From Cyathus striatus (taxonomy: Eukaryota; Basidiomycota; Agaricomycetes; Agaricales; Nidulariaceae), in assembly GCA_025738555.1 (NCBI GenBank), contig JAOVFP010000011.1, positions 3,224,001 to 3,288,000 of the forward strand: a DNA stretch of 64,000 nucleotides. The letters run 5' to 3'. A program made the position numbers and the translations under genes. A model generated the notes under the pieces. The model searched no databases. It worked only from the letters and a program-made list of their open reading frames with translations, and was not told where the DNA came from. Shown here piece after piece: positions 23,811 to 35,397 of the stretch. Within the stretch, counting starts at the first letter, position 1. The number at the start of each line of letters is the position of its first letter.

Positions 23811-24087
23811 TATTGATTTCTACACTGTGTTTAGTTATACATATCTTGCAATACTGAGCACTCCCTCTCATTTGTGAATTCATGTGGATCTTCTTCCTCC
23901 AGGTCTCAGTCAGTCTCTTCCTCTTCTGTCTCTTCCAACTCTACTTCCTCCTTGGGGAAAACCAAGAACAAGCAATTAGTAGAAGCAGTCCAAGGTGTTA
24001 GATTTGACTGGGAAGCTTGTTTCTAACAGGAATCTCATCCTGGAGGAACACAAACATTGCCTGGACCAAAAGCTTTGTCACAACAGG
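23811..24087. other. Downstream spacer with possible gag remnant
   Basis: Begins after the copy 1 stop. The part 23970-24087 may belong to the same degenerate gag as 24840-24980 (open through a Lys/Asn/Glu-rich stretch up to the foldback), but no diagnostic motif is present. Confidence 0.3.
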
Positions 24088-24815
24088 CAAGGGTGTCATA
24101 TTTAAAATAGTTTGTACTTATTTGGCTGTGTGATATTTTAAATCTTATAGCAGTATTCTCTTGTTATATATAACCTAAGATATTCAAAATCTTCACTAGC
24201 TAATTTTCTATTAAAATGCTGTATAAAATTTTAACTATTCCATATATATATAAGAGTTTTTTCAGAAACCACTACTTTAAATTTTCTGAAGGAAAGTATT
24301 CTCAAAATATTCTTAGATTATTTTATTTATTCAGTCAATTATAAACAAATTTCTTATATATATTCACTAGTCAAATATATTGAAAATATTCAGACTATTC
24401 TTTTAAAATGGGTAATATTATGACAATAATTGACAAATTTCTTGTATATATTCTTCAGCCAAATATGCTGAAAATATTCACTAACTATTAATTATAAATG
24501 AAAAATATTATTACAACATTTAGCGGATTACAGGTTATGAAATATAAAATATTTGGCTCTTTGATATTTCTAAAATATGTCCAGAATATTTTAAATAAAC
24601 CGAAGAAATTTTGTAAATATTTCTTCTCACAATATTCAAAGTAGTTGTCCCTCAAATATCTATTTTAGACAGTATTTTAATTGAAAACTGGTTACCATAA
24701 ATTTTAAAATATTTTAGATTATATATGACAACAGAATACTGCTATAAATTTTAAAATATCACACAGCAATATAGGTACAAAATAAGTACAAACTATTTCA
24801 AATGTTCCCCTTCAG
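24088..24815. mobile_element. AT-rich 0.73-kb foldback element
   Basis: Left end contains AAATAGTTTGTACTTATTT and GCTGTGTGATATTTTAAAT; the same words occur inverted at 24720-24815. The interior repeats TATATTC/AAATATT words in both orientations. No coding capacity. I found no clear target duplication, so the exact ends are approximate. Confidence 0.7.
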
Positions 24816-24839
24816 AATAGTGATAGAATATGTCATCCT

Positions 24840-24980
24840 TGCTTGTTGTATGTCTCTTCTGTGGCAATGCTGGTCATGAGGCCAAGGACTTCCATGAGGT
24901 AGCTTTCTGTGCTGCTAAAGCTCATTTGACCACTGCTACCTCTACTGAGGTTTCCTTAGCAAACTTGCTGAAGATTTGAA
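24840..24980 (+). pseudogene. Degenerate gag zinc-knuckle fragment
   Basis: From 24851 the frame reads CLFCGNAGHEAKDF, matching the gypsy knuckle at 5200 (CLFCGKPGHRAKDC) except that the last Cys is Phe, and continues with an Ala/Thr/Ser stretch like that gag tail. It indicates an older gypsy-type gag interrupted by the AT-rich foldback. No pol recognised around it. Confidence 0.55.
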
Positions 24981-25316
24981 AAGATAGAGAGCAGTTCCAG
25001 TGCTCTGCACAGGCTGAGGGTTGTGTTTTTCTCTCCTGTGCACCTATGAAGATAAGATTAAATGTATTTGCTCTTTTCAACCTCCAAGCTGTACATATTC
25101 CCTTGACCTTATTTTCCCCAGCTGTGCCAGATATACCTATTTCTTTCTCTCTCTTATTGATCAAATATACTATGCACACTACTTCCCAATCATAACTCAT
25201 TGGTAATTTGTAGTTATATACTTACAATGACAATGTATAACTATAAGAAGACCTATGCACTACCAGCTTTCCTTGGTTTATTTCTATCCAACTCACTACT
25301 GAATATCTTGACCTGA

Positions 25317-25646
25317 GTATACACATCTAGGTGAAGGCATAAGTAATATGCTGAAAAGCCAATGCTTGGAGCACAAAATATTATGATGCCTCTGAGCATG
25401 GTGCTTCAAGTTTCCATAGTCTATCTCTCAGGTCACAAGCATTGTTTCTACAAAGGAGATGATGCTCATGACTATGCTTACATAATCACCTAGTAAAGAA
25501 CCTCATTGAGGCGAGTCACTACCAAATTTCATTACCAGAGCACAGATATCTAAGTGAAGGCACAAGCAATCTGCTGAGCAGCTGTCACTCAGAGCATGAA
25601 ATATGTTGATGCTTCTGAGTGTGGTGCTCTGGGTTTCCATAATTTA
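25317..25646. repeat. Direct repeat pair, about 106 bp, 223 bp apart
   Basis: 25317-25422 and 25540-25646 share a diverged unit: CTA-GTGAAGGCA-AAG-AAT-TGCTGA, then GAGCA-AAATAT, GATGC-TCTGAG, TGGTGCT and TTTCCATA. Looks like an old tandem duplication. No gene seen here. Confidence 0.6.
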
Positions 25647-25649
25647 GTG

Positions 25650-26794
25650 GCTCTTGGTAGCACACAGTACCAACAATCTTGAGTTCTTGATGCATAATAG
25701 CAATATTCAGAGAGGGATAAGAATGTTAGTGTTGGAGGGAAAGTGCAGGAGGGGACAGGTGAGAGGGGGAGAGTAAATGAAGATAGCACATTGCTGTGCA
25801 TACAGCTAGATTTCATATTGTTATCTTTTGCAATATCAGTCATGTGATCTGAGCAAACACAGCTTGTAAAATTGTAAGTTTTGTAGTGCAGGTGAAACAC
25901 CTTCTCTACATTGCATTTTCTCAGGATCAAAGTTTGTCAAGCATCAGTTCTATGTGCATTAGTTGCTAGTGCATGGTCTGATCATTGAGGAGCACCAAAT
26001 TATTCAGGAGCACTGTTGCTATCAGTCTAGTCCATGAGTGATTTCAGTTGAATAGAATATGTTACATTGTATTAATCTGGCCAGACATTTAGTCATTCAG
26101 TGAACATGATCAGTGACCATTAGGTAATGTTTTGTTTTCTTGGAACTGTTTGCATATAATGTGTAGGATCAAATAAGTCATATGTACATGTGATTTCATG
26201 TTAAATATTCATATTTGTAACTATGGATACATATAGGTCATGGATAGCATAAGGTTGACCCATACCTATATCTACAGTACCTGAACCTGTGATCTGTACA
26301 AGTTTAGACTACCCATGATGATGCCTAGCCATTCTACATTGGTAGTGTTCATACTATGAAAATAAACATTTAATTAAAGTTGGTTATATCAGCACCTGTA
26401 AGTATTACAGGTGCATACCTGTGTACCTGTCATTTAGCTTATCTGATGTACCACTTTAGTACCACACATATCTGGCTGCATACCTCAGAACATAAGAATA
26501 TAAACCCTTTACATTTAACACAGTAATAATTTCTCATTAAGGAGCTCTAGAAATGAGATTATGATGTTATTAGATAACATTATGTAGAAATATAGAAATG
26601 AAAATTGAATATAATAATCAAAATATTTGTGTGATTCCCTTACCCATTTCAATTTAGTTTAACTTAAAGTTGTAGTTCTAATAAATCAATAAAATAGTTG
26701 AAGTCAACACATTATTCATATGAATTGAAAAAGAAGGAGAGGGAGTGCTAAGTACTGCAAGAAATGTATAACTAAACACAGTGAAGAAAAAATA
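25650..26794. other. Intergenic region between two convergent NACHT-WD40 copies
   Basis: AT-rich. I see no supportable gene. The last hundred bases before 26795 are the 3' flank of the intact gene. Confidence 0.5.
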
Positions 26795-29700
26795 TTACAA
26801 AGAGCAAGTAATACAATATTTCCAATACAACCCATGACAGAATTTTGAAAGATCTAATCTGCATAACATGGGTGGACCAAAAATTGAAATGGTATCAAAG
26901 TCACATAATCCAGACCTTAAATAGTCAGGAACCCAGAAAATTAAATTGCCTGTCTTATCTGTAGTCCAGCCATTTGTATGACATGAAGCATAAATTGATG
27001 GTCCTCCAAGTGAAATTATATTTTTAAGATGACCTGAATAACAGGAAATCAGGAATTTTTACAAATGACAACTGCTGAACACCAAAATTACACACCTAAT
27101 GTCAACTGCAACTTTCTAATATTCAATGGGCCTGATACCATCTTCTTTCCATCTGGAGAAAATGCTACTGATGTGACCCCACTTGTGTGACCTTGAAATG
27201 AACCAGCAGCAATTGTTCCACTCTCCACATCCCATATTCTCACAGTTTGATCATATGAGCCTGATACTACTTGCTTTCCATCTGGAGAAAATGCTACTGA
27301 TGTGACCTCACTTGTGTGATCTTGAAATGGACCAGCAGCAATTGTTCCACTCTCCACATCCCATATTCTCACAGTTTGATCATGTGAGCCTGATACCACT
27401 TGATTTCCATCTGGAGAAAATGCTACTGATATGACCACACCTGTGTGACCTTGAAATGGACCAGCAGCAATTTTTCCACTCTCCACATCCCATATTCTCA
27501 CAGTTTGATCCAGTGAGCCTGATACCACTTGCTTTCCATCTGGAGAAAATGCTACTGATGTGACCCCACTTGTGTGACCTTGAAATGGACAAGCAGCAAT
27601 TGTTCCACTCTCCACATCCCATATTCTCACAGTTTGATCCAGTGAGCCTGATACCACTTGCTTTCCATCTGGAGAAAATGCTACTGATGTGACCTCACTT
27701 GTGTGACCTTGAAATGAACCAGCAGCAATTGTTCCACTCTCCACATCCCATATTCTCACAGTCTGATCCAGTGAGCCTGATACCACTTGCTTTCCATCTG
27801 GAGAAAATGCTACTGATGTGACCTCACTTGTGTGACCTTGAAATGAACCATCAGCAATTGTTCCACCCCCCACATCCCATATTCTCACAGTTTGATCATC
27901 TGAACCTGATACCACTTGCTTTCCATCTGGAAAAAATACTACTGATGTGATCCCATCTGTGTGACCTTCTAATGGACCAACAGAAATTGTTCCATTCTCC
28001 ACATTCCATATTCTTACAGTTTTATCATATGAGCCTGATACCACTTGCTTTCCACATGGAGAAAATGCTACTGATCTGACATCACTTGTGTGACCTTGAA
28101 ATGGACCAGCAGCAATTGTTCCACTCTCCACATCCCATATTCTCACAGTTTGATCATATGAGCCTGATACCACTTGCTTTCCATCTGGAGAAAATGCTAC
28201 TGATGTGACACAATCTGTGTGGCCTTCAAATGGGCCAGCAATCTTATTTCCAGTTATAGTGTCCCATATGCCAACTGTACCATTGTGATATCCAACACCA
28301 ATTTGCCCCCCATTAGAAGATATAGCCACACCCAATACCGGTGATATGTGGTGGTGAACTTCACTTCCTTTATATCTCCAGTCTTCTTTAATGTCTTCTA
28401 ATCTGAAAATAGTATTTCCAAATATTTTATAATATTTATCATAAATAATTGATTTTTTGGGAGTAAATGGCAATGCTGAAAGATATATATGTGGGGCACT
28501 TGTTGTTATTGGAACTTTGAAATGTAATATAAATAGAACAGCTTCACTAGTAAACTCTTCAATTATATTCTCTTGCTATACATATTAAATTCAGTGTGCA
28601 ATCCAAGCTAATTTTCATTTTACTTACATTTTTACAATCTTTCAGTGCTTTCAGTTGACCCAAAGCCATTGGTATTTCATCAAGTAAACTCATGACTTCA
28701 AGCCAATAGAGAAAATTTTCATACAAAAAATTTATTTGACCATTTATTCTTACTATTTCTTTTTTCTGATTTTTAATGTCTACCTCATGTGAAAGCCAAT
28801 ACATGCAGCAGTATTGCAAATAGCTTGGTATGAATTGCTGAATCTTTTCTGTCAAATTTTCCATGTCATGATTTTTCTTATATGATGTTTCCAGATTACA
28901 AATATTGAACTTTAGTTCCTTATTTAAAATTTCATATATTTTTGTCTGCATTTTAATGCTGTATGCTGCTTTATTAATTTTGTACTCCTCCATGTTGCAT
29001 CTTTCTGTTAGGAATTCAACAAATGACAAATGTCTTATAGTGATTTTTCCAGCATTTATTGACACCACAGGTTGTAAACATCTCAAAATTACTTGAATAT
29101 CATCTTCTAAATCATTGTCTTCATTTTCACAAATGAATTGATATATATCACTTATATTTAATGACACCTTTGCAAGTACTATTAGCCCCAGAACATTTTG
29201 AGCAGTCAGTTTGTCTATCTCACTCCAGGTATCAAATGACATTTTCAGAATTTGGATATACAACTTGTCAATGCCAGATACTGTACTCTCTTTTTGATGT
29301 TCCATAATTTTTCTCAACTTTTTCTTAGGAGATACCATGCCTTGTTGATCTGAGATAATAAATTTAATAGCAGTGGAGGCCCAAATGAACAATCCAGAAG
29401 CTTTTTTTGCCATTGCATTTAAGGTGTCATCACTTGGTTTCCAGCTTAACCATGAGTAAGATTCTTCAAATTTTCTAGTTATATAAAATTTTATGTCATC
29501 AGTGACTTCTGATTCTGTACTTGAACTGATCTCTAACTCATAATCAATGCATAGTCCAGGTTCATATAACCCAATTGGTTTGTAACCAGACCTCCCAGTA
29601 ATTATCAGTTTACACCTCTTTGTAAATTTTGACCACAGGAATAATGTGTTCATGAAAATATGTGTATCATCTGAAGTTTTGCATTCATCTAAAGCATCAA

Positions 29701-30326
29701 CAATAACCACTGGATTGTGTAGTTCATTCAAATATTCAATGAAAATCATAGAAATGAGGTTTTCAAAGTGCCATTTAATATCTTGAATCCTAAAATTACC
29801 ATTCAACCTCTTTGCCATTTCATCAGCAATCACAGTGTGACTAGATGCCATAGTTGCTACTATGGTTCGCCAAACAGCACAGGGATCACCAAAACCTTCA
29901 TCATCCCTTTTGAAGAAGTGGTAGCCACAGAGCCTTTGAGTGCCAGAGAGCTTGGAAACCAAACTAGATGCAATGACTGATTTCCCACTTCCAGGATACC
30001 CAGTAATCCACATTATATTTGGTGTTGACTCATCTAATGTGAGAATATTTTTAAATATAACATTTTTAGTATCACAAATCACACATACCAAAGTCAAAAA
30101 GCCATTTATCAATCTTGACAAACAAACTTTTCCTTGTTCCTTCCATGCAAGGAGGAACATAATGACCATCATGGGAAATTGGCTTCAATATTGCACTAAT
30201 TTTATCATTTAACTCTTTTATGTTTATAATCTGATCTCCACTGATGGTATTGAAATTTCCGCCTTCAATATGCACATTTTGTGAGCTGGTAAACATGTGA
30301 GCACCCAAAGAAGTATTTGTAGTCAT
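26795..30326 (-). CDS. NACHT-WD40 STAND (NLR-like) protein, intact, 4 exons
   Basis: Exons (minus strand): 30326-30089, 30033-28628, 28575-27096, 27033-26795; introns of 55, 52 and 62 bp are all GT-AG and preserve frame, giving about 1120 aa. Order: short N-terminus with a Gly-rich motif (HIEGGNFNTISGDQ, about residues 19-32); linker PPCMEGTRKSL; NACHT with Walker A GYPGSGKS (about 91-98) and Walker B VVIVDALDE (about 188-196), sensor-like IITGRSG; helical winged-helix-like part (LSFVEFLTER); SAPHIYLSALPF linker; then about ten WD40 blades of 43 residues, several almost identical; C-terminal FWVPDYLRSGL...LDLSKFCHG...WKYC typical of fungal NWD proteins. Known role of the family: NTP-driven oligomerising sensors in heterokaryon incompatibility/immunity. 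No HET, HeLo or other effector domain is visible at the N-terminus. The only intact member here; TATA promoter upstream. Confidence 0.93.
27170..28300 (-). repeat. WD40 minisatellite-like coding array (129-bp unit)
   Basis: Inside exon 3, 129-bp units (43 codons: GPFQGHTSxVTSVAFSPDGKQVVSGSxDxTVRIWDVESGTIAA) repeat head to tail. Framework positions are nearly invariant at DNA level, while residues after GHT and around S-x-D-x-T vary between units. This is the internally conserved repeat class seen in HET-E-like genes, where repeats reshuffle by unequal exchange. Confidence 0.9.
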
Positions 30327-30624
30327 AGTAAATGTTTGTCGTAATTGAGTTATTCAGTATGAGCTTTGAATCTTGAGGTATACAGAGTGTGGGGGAAAGG
30401 AATATATCAAATTTTATCGCACCATCTTTATATACCTGATACCAGACACGGCATCACGCGCTGATAGAGGACATTCACAGCTGACACGTCAAATTTCTTC
30501 TCCAATTGGCATTCAGGTTATTGACAGGCATCCTGATCATCATTTATCACACCCATGTCTATAAATATTATGAACGCTCATGTGGAATGACCACGAGACC
30601 AGCAACACATTAATAGAAGACTTA
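30327..30624 (-). promoter_or_regulatory. Promoter of the intact NACHT-WD40 gene
   Basis: TATATAAAG on the minus strand (30426-30434) is about 100 bp before the ATG, the counterpart of TATAAAA in copies 1 and 3. The sequence keeps CpG sites (e.g. GCGCGTGATGCCG) that are TpG or CpA in the two dead copies. A MITE at 30625 separates it from further homologous upstream DNA (31013-31290). Confidence 0.7.
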
Positions 30625-31012
30625 CTGTATCAATTCGAATGGTTCGGCACCCCTCAAAGAGCGTGACAGGCCCAACCAGGCGGACATTTCGTCAACTTGG
30701 GACATACAGTGTGACACATGAAAAATTTCGGCATTTTTGTCGATGTGCATGTCATATCTCATAAAAATTTAGTGCACACATGTTAAATTGTGCGATAGCT
30801 TAGCTGTAATATGCGTATAAACGTGTTAAGAATCCAAAATTCAGGTGGAAACCCCATGGAATTACTCGAACGATCCCAAGCTGGATAATTTTTAAAATTT
30901 GTGACCGCTAAACCTTTCGTCAGTTGCCTTCATGATGCGTGACAAGCACCAAATTTCGGCAGATCAGGAGGGTCTGTGACGCGTGACTGCCGAACTATTC
31001 GAATTGATACAG
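30625..31012. mobile_element. TA-flanked MITE in the NACHT-WD40 promoter region
   Basis: 388 bp with inverted ends CTGTATCAATTCGAATGGTT (left) and the near-exact inverse at the right, flanked by TA (30623-30624, 31013-31014). Copies 1 and 3 upstream regions show the empty site CAGTAAGTC. TA targets and such ends fit a Tc1/mariner/pogo-mobilised MITE. No coding capacity. Confidence 0.9.
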
Positions 31013-31290
31013 TACTGGCGGACGCTAGAAGTACGAAACATATCAATAATAGAGAACGGTCCGTGTTGCTTCCGCGCTCAGATCTGATAATCAAAGCGCA
31101 AGGAAATGGAAGATGTCGAATATGAGAATGTCCTGTATATCTGGTGAGACCGTTGCAATTGATGAAAGATAAGACGAAGACATGATGTGGCCATGTTGCT
31201 AATTAATTCATGCAAGAAGTGCACGCTACATAGAATGAATATAACATCGAATACGTACCAGTGTGTTCTGCTTGAATGAACCTTATCTCC
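31013..31290 (-). repeat. Distal upstream segment of NACHT-WD40 copy 2
   Basis: Inverted copy of 19690-19975 and 61765-62045, e.g. GTTCTCTATT, GATTATCAGATCTGA, CATCTTCCATTTC, CAATTG, ACACTGGTA words. Homology fades near 31290, marking the duplication edge. Confidence 0.75.
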
Positions 31291-32289
31291 CAATGCCCAT
31301 TAACAAATTTTATTTCATAAAATCGTATTAAGGCTACGGAAAGGGTTTTTTTTTCTTTGATTAGAGCAATAACAAATGTATGGGTATTTGGTATTCGAAC
31401 TACGGAGTTGAAGAGTGCACGCGTAGTAGCGAACGAATTTGATCGTGCGACTAATTTGCTTACTTACATCGATCACTCGACCTCTCATCACCAATCGACT
31501 AAGTTCGCATAAATGGAGGTACGAGATGTCCTCTACCCCCAGAGGTAATAACTCTATTGGAACGAGCTTCAATGCTACAAAGAAATGTTAGGTATGCGTA
31601 ACGTAAGAAAGAGAGGATTAGACAGATGACGATAATATAACGTATGTGTAACGTAAGAAAGAGACAACAATATACTGTGAAATTTTCGACCACAAAGCGA
31701 AGTGAAGCGGGATGTGAAAGTAAGGGACCTCTAAGCTATGGAAAGAGGGGAATGGAGTGTAAACCGGCATAACCGCGCAACGTCCAAGTACCTGTCTGGT
31801 GCAGATAAGCGAGGCAACTAGAAAGAAGCATAGTCCGGAATGACTTATAAGATTGCGCCTTACCTGGCGCAGGAGGACGAGGGATGCATATAATCAATCC
31901 CCTGCTAACCTCTTTGTGCTCGTAAGGAGCCAATGATCATCGAAGAGTTCTAGGTTCGCACTGCCTGAATTGTATGATGTTAAAATTGACTCAGCACTCG
32001 TCAACTTGCTCAACCGTGAGTTGGTAACGCCGTCTCTCTCGTGTTTTACTGACTTACCGATAGGCTTTCGAGGCATCTATCGGAGACATTGAAATATAGT
32101 GCTGAGACGCATGCCAACCCTCTCGCCTGAGCTCGAAGTACTGCAAGGCGCTGGGAGAATACACGTATTCTTCCTCTCTCTGTTGCCTGTCGGAGCTCGA
32201 CGTATACGCGCTATCCTTTGAAGTAGCGATAGCAGAGGGGGCATGCCTAGGCTTAGTCCGTTGTTGGTTAAGGGGGTGAGATGAAGCTT
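31291..32289. other. Unassigned CpG-richer region
   Basis: Composition changes here: CpG dinucleotides become frequent compared with the flanks. Short minus-strand open frames (31315-31572, 31736-32076) have no recognisable motif. Nothing further supportable. Confidence 0.35.
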
Positions 32290-32720
32290 GTGGTCGAACT
32301 CGATGCCATTAAGTGTGTCTTCCTACTGCCTTTCTTTGCAGTCTGTGACCGCTGTCTCCCCGCTACCCTCGCCCTCGGACCTCTACACTTTCTTTGAAAC
32401 TGGCAAAGCTATTGCAGTCCTTGCAAAATCTTGCTTCCGGAGACTGCTCTGTTTCAACGCTTCAACTCTCAGCAGGTCGCATGTCGACATCTGCGCAAGC
32501 GCATAAAAGACCTAGAGAGGCTTGACCAAAATAGTTACGTGTTTTTCGAAGTCGACAAGCGGGAGGAGATGATGAAGTTGTAAACTGACGTGCGGGGAGG
32601 GACTGGAAGGTGGAAGATAATTAGAAAGGGTGGCGAGATCGGAGCGGTGTCGCCGAGCAGCAGGGTTACTATGTTACCTCAGGTCGGCTTTCTTTCCATT
32701 CATTTCTGTGATATTCCGAC
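32290..32720 (+). pseudogene. TPR co-chaperone-like (DNAJC7-like) fragment A
   Basis: Aligns by eye to the middle of the gene decayed at 33590-35397: LYTFFETGKAIAVLAKS, then (with a frameshift) KRIKDLERLDQNSYVFFEVDKREEMMKL, and after a stop KGGEIGAVSPSSRVTMLPQVGF. The KR-KD-ERL and GG-I-AxLLSNRAT pattern is the helix pair of a TPR repeat in DNAJC7/TTC2-type proteins. Several stops and shifts; no start or J domain. It lies 0.9 kb from fragment B in opposite orientation. Confidence 0.5.
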
Positions 32721-33589
32721 GAAGGGCGAGTAGCACAGACGCAATGCTGCGCACTGTTTTCGTCCAAGTTAACCCAATATCAACCGGAAATGCAACAGGT
32801 CCTGCGAATGGCGCACCACCTAATCCTCTGCAGGTTCGTGGTTACACAAGCGTCACAGCAAGTGGATACTTTCAACCATTTTGCAAAGTATGTCACACAT
32901 ACATCCTGACGCTTGGAAAACCACCCCAACTACAACGAAAACTGGAGAGGGGCAACACTATTGGACAACCACTAGGACGGGAATAAAGTTGCCGCAGGCA
33001 ATACTGTAATATATATATAAAGAAATAAGGCCCACAAGCGCCAGAGCCCACTACCCCCTTGTTTAACTAACATTTACCATGACTCACCTTGCTTTGAATG
33101 AAACAAATGACAATTGTTACAGTTATTCAGTGCTTTGATTGTTGAAGCGTTGAAACATGATTTGTATCTAAATAAGTGTGGCAATATAGCCGAACTGTAT
33201 GTACAGTAAGTTGTATAGTAGGCTGCCCCGCTTCGAATTATAAAGCATATCTTTTTAGCATGCACTGTACTTAAGTACGTCGTGCGAACAAGATTAACGT
33301 AGGTGGATATCGCAACACAACCATCCAACCACGAACTACAGAATCATTGGAAGGCGAGAGTGTGCATTGGCTTGATACCGTAGGGTAACCATGTCGTAGT
33401 ACAGATAAAAGCAAGAGGAGAGAGGTCGGAGGGATGAGTGAATTAGGTGCAGGATACAGGCGAAAGTGCATCATTCGCATGACCTTTCTGCAGTTCTGGC
33501 TGGTTCTGGCTGATATTGGAGGAAGCAAATGCGCGGTACTGCGTCTATACCATCCCGCTTTATCAGTACATCACAAAGGAGAAATCAAG
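32721..33589. other. Unassigned region between TPR fragments
   Basis: Includes TATATATATAAAG near 33010 followed by AATAAGGCC-CAAGCGCCAGAGCCCACTACC, a block that recurs at 42975-43020, so a dispersed repeat is present. No gene recognised. Confidence 0.35.
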
Positions 33590-35397
33590 AGAGGCCGACC
33601 TGAAGCAATACATTGGCCTTGTAGCTCAACAAGACCGCTCTAATGTCACCGCTCTTTCCTTCACCCCGGCCCTCGCCAGCGAAAGCCTCGAAACCCCCGT
33701 CATCAAGCCTCTCCACGTCTTTCACGCGCTTGTATATTTATTGAGATGCGACATGCCAAGGGTCGAAGCAGAGCGGATGTTAGGTGTTTCAGGGACTGCG
33801 CGAGTTCGTTGTTACATAGAGAACGTGCGAGGGGTTGAGGGAGATGTTGGTGCTAGAAATTGTGTGTCACTGCAAAGTAATGTCGGCTTTGCGGGCAACA
33901 ACAGTGTGTAAAATGGAAGGGAAGGAATAAGTGTTGGTGCCAGACGTAATGCATCGCTAGAGAGGAATAAACAGTAAGTCCCAGCACCATGAGTTGGAGA
34001 AAGAAACATACTTGACAGCCATCAATTCCCCCTCGCAAGCTCCAACTCAACCCTCCAAACTCTCCACTCGGACAGAACTTCCCCACCCTCCGTCTCAATC
34101 ACCTGCGAGCACTTATCCAAGCTCAGCCTCGCCATACCCCACTCTCTCCTCCCCCTCGAATCCTGGAAGTTCCGGACATGCGATTCGAGGCTCTTCAATT
34201 TCTGCTCTAACTGCTTCGCCTGTGCATTTGTGGGCTCCAAAGAGGATAACGTGCGAAGGGTAGAGGAAGAGGCTGTTGTTTAGCCGAGGCCCAAGTGGCA
34301 TTTTTCTAGCCGCGGAAGAGTTTTAGCGTTTAACGGTGCGATGATGAGAGCCGCTTTGCAGTCTTGGATTGTGGCGCGGAAGCGTTTGAGGGAGATTTGG
34401 ACGGCGGCACGGCTGTTTACGAAGGAGACTTCGGTTGGGTTGAGGTCTGCAGAGCGGAGGATGTTAGTAAAACTTAGGGAAGATCAAGAGAAGACTAGAG
34501 AAGGGCGATAGACAGGCGAAAGCACACGCTATATCGAGCCATAGAGGTAAACAGCAATGCGACGAAATTCTATGAGCTGCACTAAAAGCTCAAAGTCGTC
34601 GTAGGACTGCTCTATGAAGTCCGCAGGGAAAATCGCAAAAATAAAACAGCAGGTAGCGCCGCCTAAATAACAGCTTGTACGAAAGTCTCCGCCAAACCAG
34701 CAGCGTACGCAGGTAGGGATGAGCATAACCAGCCGTTCTGCCAAAGCGACACCTCGATGCGGTAAGCTGAGAGAGGTTATGCACGATAAGATTTCTGAGA
34801 GAACTGCTGAAAAGACGTGTAAAATAGGAGGACATCGACAGCTGCCTTCCCTATGCATGTCCTCGTGTACTTCTCCACAAGGGAGAGAAAGGCTATCAGC
34901 CGCAATACGCTGTCGCAACAGCTGGTCGGCATCGTATCTCCTCGAAGCTCGGGGAAGCAACATGGGATCATCGACAATCGCATCTGAAGCACGCGGTGCA
35001 CCAGCATGGCCAGGACCCCAAGCCCAGGAGCTCCATCCATCGCCGCACAGCTGCTCGAATACTCAATGCCAACCGCCAACGTGCAAAACGATAGCGTGAA
35101 CACCCCATCGTTCCATGGCATCACACCTCCGCACCTCCACCCCACCACCGACGATTATCACAGAAACCTTAACCATCACAACTCACCGATAGCCTTAGAA
35201 TACAAATCGACAGCCTCCCCGTACCTCACCGCCTTGAAAGCGACGTTCCCCTGCTCCTTGATGAAATCGGCCTGCTTTGCCTTATCTTGCGGCGTTTGAG
35301 GCTGCTCCACATGCACATGCGTAGTAGGTGTCGAAGCAGGTGTTGAGACAGGCGACGAAGTGCCGTTCGTCGTTGGTTGTAGCGTAGGCTTCGACAC
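33590..35397 (-). pseudogene. TPR co-chaperone-like (DNAJC7-like) pseudogene B
   Basis: Minus strand. Segment 35397-35187: Ser/Thr/Pro-rich lead then AKQADFIKEQGNVAFKAVRY with EAVDLYSKAI, a TPR. A GT-AG interval of 740 bp (35186-34447) joins in phase to 34446-34022: DLNPTEVSFVNSRAAVQISLK, KTLPRLEKCHLGLG, then TAA where Leu is expected, EPTNAQAKQLEQKLKSLESH, EWRVWRVELELARG. A further segment 33870-33590 reads SLKHLTSAL, YKRVKDVERL, GDIRAVLLSYKANVLLQVG with shifts. Family proteins hold several TPRs and a C-terminal J domain and bind Hsp70/Hsp90. In-frame stops, frameshifts and the overlong first intron mark it as dead. The plus-strand open frame 33516-33911 is its antisense shadow. Confidence 0.6.

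Noticed and set aside
33000..33060. TATA-box promoter of a host gene (TATATATATAAAG)
   Set aside because: No gene follows, and the adjoining block recurs at 42975, so it is probably a dispersed repeat.
33516..33911. 131-codon plus-strand open frame as a gene
   Set aside because: It is antisense to a TPR segment of pseudogene B, and the corresponding antisense frame is broken in copies A and D.
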